A DNA stretch of 64,000 bases from Thermogemmata fonticola. GTDB lineage: Bacteria > Planctomycetota > Planctomycetia > Gemmatales > Gemmataceae. Location: NCBI RefSeq assembly GCF_013694095.1, contig NZ_JACEFB010000008.1, forward strand, positions 62,001-126,000, given 5' to 3'. Both the position numbers and the translations under genes were made by a program. Within the stretch, counting starts at the first letter, position 1. Every line of letters starts with the position of its first letter. This document shows, piece by piece, positions 17,783-25,000 of the stretch. The notes under the pieces were generated by a model. The model searched no databases, was not told the DNA's origin, and worked only from the letters and a program-made list of their open reading frames with translations.

Positions 17783-18610
17783 ATGCGGGCAGCGGTCACT
17801 GTGTCGTTGATTCCGGAGGTCCGCCAGGGACCGTTCGTTTTCACTGGCGATCTGGTCCAGGCCTGTCAACGTGCGGCAGCACTCGGCTTCCACGCCATCG
17901 AACTGTTCCCGGAAGACCCCGAGGCGGTGGAGGCCGAGGAACTCCGCCAGGTGCTCGACGACTGCCAATTGAGCCTGGCCGCGGTGGGCACAGGAGCCGG
18001 CTGGTTCCGCCATCAGTTGAGCTTCACCAGCAGTGAGGAAAGCATCCGCTCCCAGGCGGTAGATTACGCCCGGCGGATGATGGACTTGGCCGCCGCGTTT
18101 TCGGCGCCGATCATCATCGGGGCCATGCAGGGCAAAGCCAGCGGCGGGCTGAACCAAGCCACGGCGCTGCGCTATCTGGGGCACGCCCTATTCCAACTGG
18201 ACGAGCATGCCGAGGCCTTAGGCGTTACCCTGCTGTACGAACCCCTCAACCGTTACGAGTCGAATCTGATCCATACGCTTGCCGACGCGGCGACATTCAT
18301 CCAGGGAGCTGGTCTGCGCCAGGTGCGTCTGCTGGCCGATCTGTTTCACATGAACATCGAGGAAAGCGACCTGCCGGGGGCGTTGCGGCGGGCCGGACCG
18401 CTACTGGGCCATGTGCATTTCAGCGATTCTAACCGTCGGGCCGCCGGTTGGGGACACACGAACTTTCCCCCGATCATCCAGGCGCTGCGCGATATTGGCT
18501 ACGACGGCTATCTGTCGGCGGAGGTGCTCCCGCTGCCGGATGCTGAGTCAGCCGCTCGCCAGGCCATCACGGCCTTCCGCCAATGGGTCGGCTCACCCGC
18601 CGCTGGATAG
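17783..18610 (+). CDS. Xylose isomerase-like TIM-barrel protein (sugar isomerase/epimerase family)
   Basis: A 275-residue AP-endonuclease-2/xylose isomerase-like TIM barrel. Characteristic segments are FHAIELFPED, IIIGAMQG, LLYEPLNRYE (metal-binding Glu), VRLLADLFHMNIEE (Asp/His metal ligands), GHVHFSDSNR (His/Asp) and LSAEVLPLPD (Glu). The divalent-metal site therefore looks complete. The closest types are hydroxypyruvate isomerase and sugar-phosphate or inosose isomerases; the sequence does not separate them. The start at 17783 has a weak GAGGG upstream. It follows ilvE on the same strand after 233 bases, so co-transcription is possible but not shown. Confidence 0.85.
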   Translation: MRAAVTVSLIPEVRQGPFVFTGDLVQACQRAAALGFHAIELFPEDPEAVEAEELRQVLDDCQLSLAAVGTGAGWFRHQLSFTSSEESIRSQAVDYARRMMDLAAAFSAPIIIGAMQGKASGGLNQATALRYLGHALFQLDEHAEALGVTLLYEPLNRYESNLIHTLADAATFIQGAGLRQVRLLADLFHMNIEESDLPGALRRAGPLLGHVHFSDSNRRAAGWGHTNFPPIIQALRDIGYDGYLSAEVLPLPDAESAARQAITAFRQWVGSPAAG

Positions 18611-18847
18611 AAATAGGCCCTGCCAGGCGGGAGATTCCGCTCCCTATCCCTCGGCTTCCGCCAGAGCCGCTGCTGACAGGGAGGCGTCACGGAGGAAAGC
18701 ACGGAGAACGCCAACCCCTGTTTCGGCCACGTCCCAAGTCGAGACTTCTAGCCGCAGCGTTCCGACGCGTGATGATCGGCAACCACGTCCCTAACCAGTA
18801 ACTCCCTAGCCAGTGATGATTCCGTCACACTTCCGCCGCAGTGGGAG

Positions 18848-19891
18848 TCAGCCGGCGGCTTGCCCCAGAGCGTTGAGATAGATCGAAGCGATCCGGAAAA
18901 TTGCCAGGATGATCATCAGGGCAATCAGAGCGTAGATGGCCCAGGCGGTAGCGGTGGCCGCGGAGCGCAAGCGGCGGGCCGCTTCCTCAGCGTAGTTGGG
19001 GGACAGCCGTTCCATGACCTCCGGCAAATTGCCCGTCTGTTCCCCCAACTGGACGTATTCGTAGAACTCGTCGGGAAAGGGGGCGCCCGAAGCTCGCAGG
19101 GCTTCGGTTAGCGAGCCGCCCTTTTTGACCACAGCCACCGCCCGGCTTTGACCGCGGGTGAAAGCCGCATTGCTGGCCGCCTCCAGAGCATGCCGCACGA
19201 CCTTGGGCACGCTCAAGCCCGCTTGATACCCCATGCGCAAAGCCACGGCGCACCGCTGGAGCGCCAGGAGCAGGAAAGCCGGTCCCCACCCCGGCAGCCC
19301 CAATAGGAAGGCCTCAAGCTGACTTTGCCAGCGGACCTTGTTCGCCAGGAGTTTGAGCCCTACCAGCAAAGCCACCGGCAGACCCAAGGCCACGGCCACA
19401 AACATCATCGCGCCGGAGATTCCCGACAGCCCCAATCCCAACGGGTCCGTGGTGACGGCCTGCCCTTGCCCGCCCAGGTATCCCAGGATCAAAATCAGCA
19501 GGGTGATGACCCCCACCGCCGCCAGATACATCAGCACCGGATACGTCATGGCGGAGCGGAACTGCCGCTGGATGGACTGGACCTGATCGTAGTACTCCTC
19601 CAGCACCTGGAAGGTTTCTTCCAGGTGTCCCGTCCTTTCCCCGACGCGGATCAATTCCACAAACAGAGGGGGGAAGCAATCCAGATAATCGGCCAGGGCA
19701 TCGCCCAGGCTCTCCCCTTGTTCCAGGCGCTGGGCGAGGGCGGCAGCCACGGGCCGCAACACGGCCGGTCCCGATCGGCTTTGCTGGCGGAAGAGCTTCA
19801 CGGGATCCAGCCCCGCGGCCAAACCGTGCCGCAAAACCCGGCACCACATCACCAGCGCCCCTACCGGACACCGCGCACTGGAAAAGATCAT
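18848..19891 (-). CDS. Type II secretion system F (GspF/PilC-like) inner-membrane protein
   Basis: A 347-residue T2SSF protein. Two related cytoplasmic helical domains alternate with three membrane segments, at about 150-175, 180-203 and 318-340 (ATATAWAIYALIALMIILAI). Family signatures are GESLGDALADYLDCFPPLFVELIRVGERTGHLEE and FPDEFYEYVQLGEQTGNLPEVM, written here as positions of the two repeats (about 66-98 and 283-305). GspF/PilC anchors the assembly ATPase of type II secretion or type IV pili. No ATPase or major pseudopilin operon is adjacent, though DUF1559 pseudopilin-like genes occur in this window. The start at 19891 has GGGGGAGG upstream. The reading frame continues further 5' through a 20-bp tandem repeat, which is not a multiple of three and is unlikely to be coding. 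Confidence 0.88.
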   Translation of the reverse strand: MIFSSARCPVGALVMWCRVLRHGLAAGLDPVKLFRQQSRSGPAVLRPVAAALAQRLEQGESLGDALADYLDCFPPLFVELIRVGERTGHLEETFQVLEEYYDQVQSIQRQFRSAMTYPVLMYLAAVGVITLLILILGYLGGQGQAVTTDPLGLGLSGISGAMMFVAVALGLPVALLVGLKLLANKVRWQSQLEAFLLGLPGWGPAFLLLALQRCAVALRMGYQAGLSVPKVVRHALEAASNAAFTRGQSRAVAVVKKGGSLTEALRASGAPFPDEFYEYVQLGEQTGNLPEVMERLSPNYAEEAARRLRSAATATAWAIYALIALMIILAIFRIASIYLNALGQAAG

Positions 19892-19910
19892 CGCCTCCCC
19901 CTTACCCCCG

Positions 19911-20030
19911 CTCTCCTGGTTCCCACCTGCCGATCCTGGCTCCCACCCGGCAACCCCGGCTCCTATCCGACGACCGTGGCTCCCTCTCGAAGCCCCTAAC
20001 TCCCCTCCAGCGACTCTGGCTCCCTCTCCC
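19911..20030. repeat. 20-bp imperfect tandem repeat, six units
   Basis: Six consecutive 20-base units start at 19911, 19931, 19951, 19971, 19991 and 20011, sharing CTGGCTCCC with a variable flank. A seventh relaxed copy follows after an extra 10 bases (TCTGGCTACG near 20045). The array sits in the divergent region between the GspF-like gene and the DUF309 gene. The period is not a multiple of three. Confidence 0.85.
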
Positions 20031-20187
20031 CGCATTCCGCCGCCTCTGGCTACGATCATATCACAACGGACACTTCTCCGGGAGTTCCCGCTGCCCTCCC
20101 TCGGCGGGGAAACAGACCCCTGCCAGCCCTCCGCCACTTGGGATGAACCGCTCCTCTTATTGGGGGGCCGCCTTAGGATGAGAGCAG

Positions 20188-20613
20188 ATGGTGTTTTTGC
20201 CGCCGTTCGCATTCGATTCCGGGGACCGTCCGGTGGAACCGAGGGACTTATTCCGCCGCGGCGTCGAGCTGTTCCAGGCCGGGGAGTATTTCGAGGCTCA
20301 CGAAGTGTGGGAGGAATTGTGGCGTGAGGCGTCCGGCGAGGCCCGAGCCTTTTACAAGGGGTTGATCCAGTTAGCCGTGGCGCTTCTCCATGCCGAGCGG
20401 GGAAATCGTAGCGGCTCGGAGCGGCTGTATCACTCCGCCCGGCGCTTGCTCGAACCGTACCGCCCGGCCTACGGCGGCTACGATTTGGAGACCCTGCTGC
20501 GGGAGTCAGAGCCGTGGTTGCAGAGCTGTTGGGCCGCTGGCGGCCAGCCGGCGGGCGGAATTGGCGGAGGCCGGCCTCGGTTTCCCCCTGTCACAGATGC
20601 CGAGGGGCGATAG
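20188..20613 (+). CDS. DUF309 domain-containing protein
   Basis: A 141-residue small helical protein of the DUF309 family. The diagnostic stretches are LFQAGEYFEAHEVWEELWRE and FYKGLIQLAVALLHAERGN, which form the conserved helix pair. The biochemical role of the family is not established; the conserved His and Glu residues suggest a binding site. The C-terminal 25 residues are Gly/Pro-rich and not part of the domain. Cytosolic, with no signal peptide. No strong ribosome binding site is seen at 20188. It is divergent from the GspF-like gene and followed by minisatellites and tpx. Confidence 0.85.
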   Translation: MVFLPPFAFDSGDRPVEPRDLFRRGVELFQAGEYFEAHEVWEELWREASGEARAFYKGLIQLAVALLHAERGNRSGSERLYHSARRLLEPYRPAYGGYDLETLLRESEPWLQSCWAAGGQPAGGIGGGRPRFPPVTDAEGR

Positions 20614-20630
20614 GCTATCCCTAACTCTCT

Positions 20631-20720
20631 TCCCCAACGGTGCAACCCGTCCCCAACGGTGCAACCCGGCGGGGAGCGAGGCTGTGGGAAGCGAGGCTGG
20701 TCCACAGGAAGCGAGACTGT
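20631..20720. repeat. Two adjacent minisatellites upstream of tpx
   Basis: An exact 19-bp tandem pair (TCCCCAACGGTGCAACCCG) occupies 20631-20649 and 20650-20668. It is followed by three copies of a GGGA(A)GCGAGGCTG unit at 20672, 20686 and 20706. The array ends about 20 bases before the tpx ribosome binding site, so it lies in or next to the tpx leader. Confidence 0.85.
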
Positions 20721-20754
20721 TCCTTGTATTCCTTGCGAGAAAGGAGAACAAACC

Positions 20755-21270
20755 ATGGCTCGGAGCGTCACCTTCAAGGGGAACCCTGTCACACTGGAAG
20801 GACCGGAACTCAAAGCGGGGGACAAGGCCCCGGACTTCACTTGTCTGAAGGGACTGGAGGTGGTGACCCTGGCCAACACTCCGGCGAAGGCCCGCCTTTT
20901 CAGTGTGGTGCCGTCCCTGGACACCGCCGTTTGCAGTGCCCAAACGAAGAAGTTTGAGGAGGCCATTCGGGACCTGGGGGATGCGGTGGCGTGCTACACC
21001 GTCAGCCTCGACCTGCCATTTGCCCAAGGCCGCTTCTGCTCCGCGGAAAAGATCACGACAATGCAAACCCTCTCCGACGTGCACAATCACTCCTTCGGCA
21101 AAAACTGGGGCGTGCTCATCAGCAGTGGGCTGCCGCTGCCGTTGCTGGCGCGGGCCGTATTCGTCGTCGATCGCAATGGTACCATCACCTACGCCGAGTA
21201 TGTCTCCGAGATCACCAATCATCCGAATTACGACGCCGCCTTGGAAGCCCTGAAAAAGGCTGCCGCCTGA
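20755..21270 (+). CDS. tpx: Thiol peroxidase (Tpx)
   Basis: A 171-residue 2-Cys atypical peroxiredoxin that reduces hydrogen peroxide and alkyl hydroperoxides with thioredoxin as reductant. The peroxidatic Cys60 is in PSLDTAVCSAQTKKF and the resolving Cys95 in DLPFAQGRFC, the same spacing as in E. coli Tpx. Arg and Thr of the active site are present (TAVC, LLARAVFV). It is cytosolic or periplasmic; no signal peptide is seen. AAGGAG is 10 bases before the ATG at 20755. Its leader is filled with tandem repeats, and its last codons (Ala-Ala-stop) are part of a 35-bp repeat that continues downstream. Confidence 0.96.
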   Translation: MARSVTFKGNPVTLEGPELKAGDKAPDFTCLKGLEVVTLANTPAKARLFSVVPSLDTAVCSAQTKKFEEAIRDLGDAVACYTVSLDLPFAQGRFCSAEKITTMQTLSDVHNHSFGKNWGVLISSGLPLPLLARAVFVVDRNGTITYAEYVSEITNHPNYDAALEALKKAAA

Positions 21271-21397
21271 GAAAGAAACCACGGTCGCAAAAGGCCACCG
21301 CGGTCCCAAAAGACTGCCGCCTGAGAGAGCCACCGCAGTCTTAGAAGGCTGCCGCCTGAGAGAGCCACCGCAGTCTTAGAAGGCTGTCGCCCGAGAG
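21260..21397. repeat. 35-bp tandem repeat that includes the tpx stop codon
   Basis: Two identical 35-bp units lie at 21314-21348 and 21349-21383, each starting CTGCCGCCTGAGAGAG. A diverged third starts at 21384, and a degenerate first copy starts at 21260, where CTGCCGCCTGAG covers the final Ala codons and stop of tpx. The gene's 3' end thus seems to have been duplicated outward. Confidence 0.85.
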
Positions 21398-21782
21398 GTT
21401 TCTCGCCCTGGCCGCTGGCCAACCGTTTCCGCTTCCGCTCGTTCCCACCCGTCCATACTGGTGGGGGATCAGGCGGATCTTTCGACTGGGTCTTCCGGAC
21501 GCCACGGCTCAATCAGGAAGACTCAGACCATCGCGGGACAAAGACGGCGGAGGCGGAACGCCGAGCGGATTCGCTCCGCGGCAGGCCGTCTTCCACCGCC
21601 GGCAATAGGCCGAAAGATAGCGAAAGGGCGCCGAATGCAGCGAATATACGGCCTGTAACGCGCAGGGACAGTTGGGGCGGTTATGCGGCAGCCAAAAAAA
21701 CTTTCACCTGCCACGAGTACGGATTAGTCTAAAGAAGTGAGGTGATCTCAGCAGGTTTCCTCCATGGTGAAGGGTGATAGCC
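21398..21782. other. Intergenic region upstream of the Tyr-rich protein gene
   Basis: After the 35-bp repeat I see no gene, RNA or clear hairpin. A short AT-richer stretch near 21680-21735 (AAAAAAACTTTCACC and following) could hold the promoter of the gene at 21783, but no good -35/-10 pair stands out. Confidence 0.35.
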
Positions 21783-22772
21783 ATGAGCCGACCAGTGGTG
21801 CCTCTTTTCGTCCTGAGCGCGGCCGTGATGGCCGGTACTGCGGACCTGGCGCGCGCCGGTTGGGACAACGTGTTCCAGGTGTGTTGTTTCGGCTGTGATC
21901 GACCACGGGTCAGCTTTGCTCCCCCCTGTCCACCTCCGCCGTGCCCCCAGCCGGAGGTCCGCGTCAGTTACATCCAGCGCACCTACTATCAACCGGTGAC
22001 GGAATATGTCCGGACCACCTATTACGAGCCGGTCACCCGGAATGTGACCTCCTACTACTACGAACCGGTTACGGAGTACCGTTACACGACCTATTACGAT
22101 CCTTGCACCGGTTGTCCGATCCGGGTGTGCCAGCCGACCACTTCATACCGCTTGCGGAGCCAATGCAACACGGTGACCAGCTACGTGGAGCGCACAGCCC
22201 TGGTGCCGGTCACCAGTTATCGCCCGGTCACGGTGCAGCAGCCGGTGGTGAGCTACTACTATCCTCCCACCAGCGTGTCGTATGGGGCGCCGCTGGTCCC
22301 GGCTCCTCCGGCTGCGATTCCTCCCGCCGCCCCCAGCGTCCAGGAAATTCGGGACCAGGTACCCAGTGTCATGCCGCCGGGCGGCAGCGGCACGGATAAA
22401 ATCCCGCCCCCCAATGTTCCCACCCAGCCGGGTATGTCCTACCCGCGGCCCGGCACGTCCGGCCAAGTCCGCCCCGAACGCACCGCCAGCCTGCCGCGAA
22501 ACTCCAGCCCCACCGTCACCGTGCGCGGAGAAGTCGTCCTCAAGGATCAGATCACGCCGCGCAGCGGGGCGCGACTGGTCTTCGTCAACGCGGACAACCT
22601 CCAGCAGCGCCACTACGTCACCGCTAACGCCTATGGCGAGTTCGATACTTCTCTGCCCGTCGGCCGGTGGTACCTCTACCTCGGCGGCGAAGATGGACGC
22701 GCAGTCTATCACAAGCAGATCACTCTGGCTGGCGACCGCGACCTCGTCGAATACAAAGTCGTCAGCCGTTGA
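21783..22772 (+). CDS. Exported Tyr-rich repeat protein of planctomycete type
   Basis: A 329-residue protein with a signal peptide (residues 1-26, cut near ARAG). After a Cys/Pro-rich segment, residues 60-165 hold short repeats on the theme YYxPVTEYxxTTYYEPVT. A Pro-rich linker of about 90 residues follows, then a beta-sandwich-like C-terminal domain (VTVRGEVVLKD to the end) resembling carboxypeptidase-regulatory or CNA-B folds. Such repeats are found in surface proteins of planctomycetes; the function is unknown. The ATG at 21783 has GAAGGGTGA upstream; a GTG three codons earlier is less likely. A terminator follows 100 bases after the stop. Confidence 0.8.
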   Translation: MSRPVVPLFVLSAAVMAGTADLARAGWDNVFQVCCFGCDRPRVSFAPPCPPPPCPQPEVRVSYIQRTYYQPVTEYVRTTYYEPVTRNVTSYYYEPVTEYRYTTYYDPCTGCPIRVCQPTTSYRLRSQCNTVTSYVERTALVPVTSYRPVTVQQPVVSYYYPPTSVSYGAPLVPAPPAAIPPAAPSVQEIRDQVPSVMPPGGSGTDKIPPPNVPTQPGMSYPRPGTSGQVRPERTASLPRNSSPTVTVRGEVVLKDQITPRSGARLVFVNADNLQQRHYVTANAYGEFDTSLPVGRWYLYLGGEDGRAVYHKQITLAGDRDLVEYKVVSR

Positions 22773-22871
22773 ATCCTCCCGGCGGTAGAACCTCCCTGCA
22801 TCATCTTACCCCCATTCACGCTGGGCTACCGCCCAAGCCGATCGCACCACTTGCCGACCCAATGCCCGGAA

Positions 22872-22900
22872 CCACCCGCAGAAGGTGGCTTCTTTTTTTT
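22872..22900 (+). terminator. Rho-independent terminator
   Basis: A CCACC/GGTGG stem (22872-22876 and 22884-22888) with a 7-base loop is followed by CTTC and eight T residues. It serves the gene ending at 22772 and lies in a convergent region. Confidence 0.7.
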
Positions 22901-23020
22901 GCCAGACTCGAAGTATAACCTCAATCGCCAGGTGAGTGGTGTCAATTCAAATCCCCAATCGCCGCCGCAATATGTGCGATGTGATTCGGTTCCGAAGGGT
23001 TGTTTCAGGTTCCCGCATGG

Positions 23021-24982
23021 TCATGGTGCAGAGGCAAGCCTGCGGCCAATGCCTCCGGGGGAAATGATGGCCGAGGTGCGGCAATGGCGGCACGAGCGGG
23101 CGGCAGCGGCGAGCAAACGGCGAGGTCCCTCGGATGCTTCGGGAGAAACAGCGGGGAGGCGGCGGAGAAAGTCATCGAGAACTCCCAGCCAATCGCGGAG
23201 CCGTTGGGGCAGATCGGCAGGTAAAGGCCGGGAGGTGTATACCACTTGATCGTCAAACACCAGGCCGTTGCCCTGGGCAATCAAGCGGATGTCGGCCTCA
23301 GGATTGAGACTGAAGTAGCCCGCCAGGCTGACGCCGCGCGCGGTGATCAGGATCGGCCCCAAGACGGCTTCATGAGCCGGGTCCCACCGTTCGACCCAGA
23401 GCAGATCCGGGAAGGCAGCCAGCCAGCGCCCTGTCAAATGGGGCCAGCGCTGGGCACACTCAAAAACATTCACGATGCCGGAAGACCAGGCCGGAATGAA
23501 TTTCATCTGAAACAGACCGTACAGGTACTGCCATTGCTGGGGTCCAGAGGGTGTGAGCACCTGGTTCAAAGCCGGCAGGGCCAGGCAGAGGAGCTGCAAG
23601 TCCGCCGGTGTCCAGCCAGAGGAGAACGCCTCTTGACACAACAGCACTTGCACACGGAGCAGGCTTCCATATTCCACGGGCTGGGCCAGATACGCCGCCG
23701 CCACCGCCTCGGCATACGTCCAGGGTACTTCCCCCCGAAATGCTGGGGACAGCAAACTCACGAGGAGCATACTCCGATCGATTCCCGCCGGGAGAGCATC
23801 GCACCACTCCAGCCACTGTGCTACGCCCCGCAAGTGCCACCATTCGCTCTCCCCCTCCACGGATTGATCCTGGAGATGATGGAGGATGTGCTGGAGCACG
23901 GCGCGCCGTTTCGCGGGATCGCCTTTGCCCAGGCTCGTCTGGCATAATCGGATCAAAAAGCGGAGATGATCCGGCTGCTGCCAGGCGAGTTCCGGCACCA
24001 GATATTGCCAGGCCGCATCAATGAGCCGATCTTCCGGCGGAACAGGGGAGCGGAGCAAGTAGCGGACCAGGCCATAGATAAGGCCGCAGACCACCGGCAG
24101 GACAGCCATCCCAGCGGAAGAAGGCAGGACACTGAGCAGCAATCCCGCGGCACCCAGAGCAGCCAGACACGCCCCAAGGCGGGAGGAGGGCCGGAAGCGG
24201 ACCAGGCTTCGCCGTTGCGGCGTCTGAATCGTCACGATTTCCCACCAGGGTCCCGGATGGTAGTCCACCGACCAGCCGAAGGTGGATAACCGCCGGGGAG
24301 TCAGAGTCAACGGCGGCCACGGGGACGGAGCCGAGGCGGGCACAGGGGACAAGCACACTGGGCACAGGCCGCAGTGCTCCTGGGCAGCCTGCTGGAGTAG
24401 GGGCCGCAAATCCTCAAGACTGGCAGAGGTGCGCCGGAGCCACTCGCGCAGGGCGGCTTCGCCTCCCCAGAACCACGCTTGGTCCAGCCACTGCGGGTTC
24501 CGGGTTTGCCGCCAGCGCTTCCACAGATCGAGGAGCAGATGGCGCGGGGAGCAGACGCGGCGGTGAGCGGCGTCAATGATCAGGCCGTGGTCGGACCAGA
24601 GATGTCGGGCGAAATCGGCCAAGGGAAGGCGTAGGGGGCAGCGGGGGCAGCGCCAGCGGCGTCGGCGCTCCCAGCGGGCCACGCAGCGGTCCAGGGCTTC
24701 GCAGCGGGGCACCTCCTCTTGCAGCCAGCGCAGGCATTCCCAGACCTGGCGCCGCGGCAGACCCCGCGTCAGCGCTCGCACCAGGGGACGGACATAGCGC
24801 CGGCGGTCCGGAACCAGCCGGAGCAACCGGGCGGCTGCCTGCCGGCGGACATTCCAGGCGATCCGTTCATCAGCCAGCAGGCGGACTGCGACATCCAGCG
24901 AGCGGGACCGGGCCGCAGCGGGCCACGCTGCCCATTGCACCAGCAGTTCCATCAACTCCCTGTGTGGATTCGAGGCTGCCAT
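23021..24982 (-). CDS. Large membrane protein of unknown function with zinc-finger-like motifs
   Basis: A 653-residue protein I do not recognise. Residues 1-100 look like Arg-rich helical repeats. A C2H2-like motif follows: Cys112, Cys115, His127 and His132 (CPRCPLRLPLADFARHLWSDH). A second cluster, Cys204, Cys207 and Cys210 (CGLCPVC), is near 205. Two hydrophobic helices lie at 269-286 and 291-310, so the N-terminal part is probably cytosolic with the rest membrane-tethered. The remainder is helical, without known motifs, and ends near a CRHC. The ATG at 24982 has GCAGGTGG upstream and begins 18 bases after the stop of the broken Gfo/Idh gene, so the two form an operon. Confidence 0.7.
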   Translation of the reverse strand: MAASNPHRELMELLVQWAAWPAAARSRSLDVAVRLLADERIAWNVRRQAAARLLRLVPDRRRYVRPLVRALTRGLPRRQVWECLRWLQEEVPRCEALDRCVARWERRRRWRCPRCPLRLPLADFARHLWSDHGLIIDAAHRRVCSPRHLLLDLWKRWRQTRNPQWLDQAWFWGGEAALREWLRRTSASLEDLRPLLQQAAQEHCGLCPVCLSPVPASAPSPWPPLTLTPRRLSTFGWSVDYHPGPWWEIVTIQTPQRRSLVRFRPSSRLGACLAALGAAGLLLSVLPSSAGMAVLPVVCGLIYGLVRYLLRSPVPPEDRLIDAAWQYLVPELAWQQPDHLRFLIRLCQTSLGKGDPAKRRAVLQHILHHLQDQSVEGESEWWHLRGVAQWLEWCDALPAGIDRSMLLVSLLSPAFRGEVPWTYAEAVAAAYLAQPVEYGSLLRVQVLLCQEAFSSGWTPADLQLLCLALPALNQVLTPSGPQQWQYLYGLFQMKFIPAWSSGIVNVFECAQRWPHLTGRWLAAFPDLLWVERWDPAHEAVLGPILITARGVSLAGYFSLNPEADIRLIAQGNGLVFDDQVVYTSRPLPADLPQRLRDWLGVLDDFLRRLPAVSPEASEGPRRLLAAAARSCRHCRTSAIISPGGIGRRLASAP

Positions 24983-25000
24983 TGGCGAGCCACCTGCGAA

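Noticed and set aside
19911-20030. CRISPR array
   Set aside because: Period of 20 bases leaves no spacer of normal length; the units are contiguous.
19892-20212. N-terminal extension of the GspF-like protein through the tandem repeat
   Set aside because: The 20-bp period is not a multiple of three and a good ribosome binding site precedes the inner ATG.
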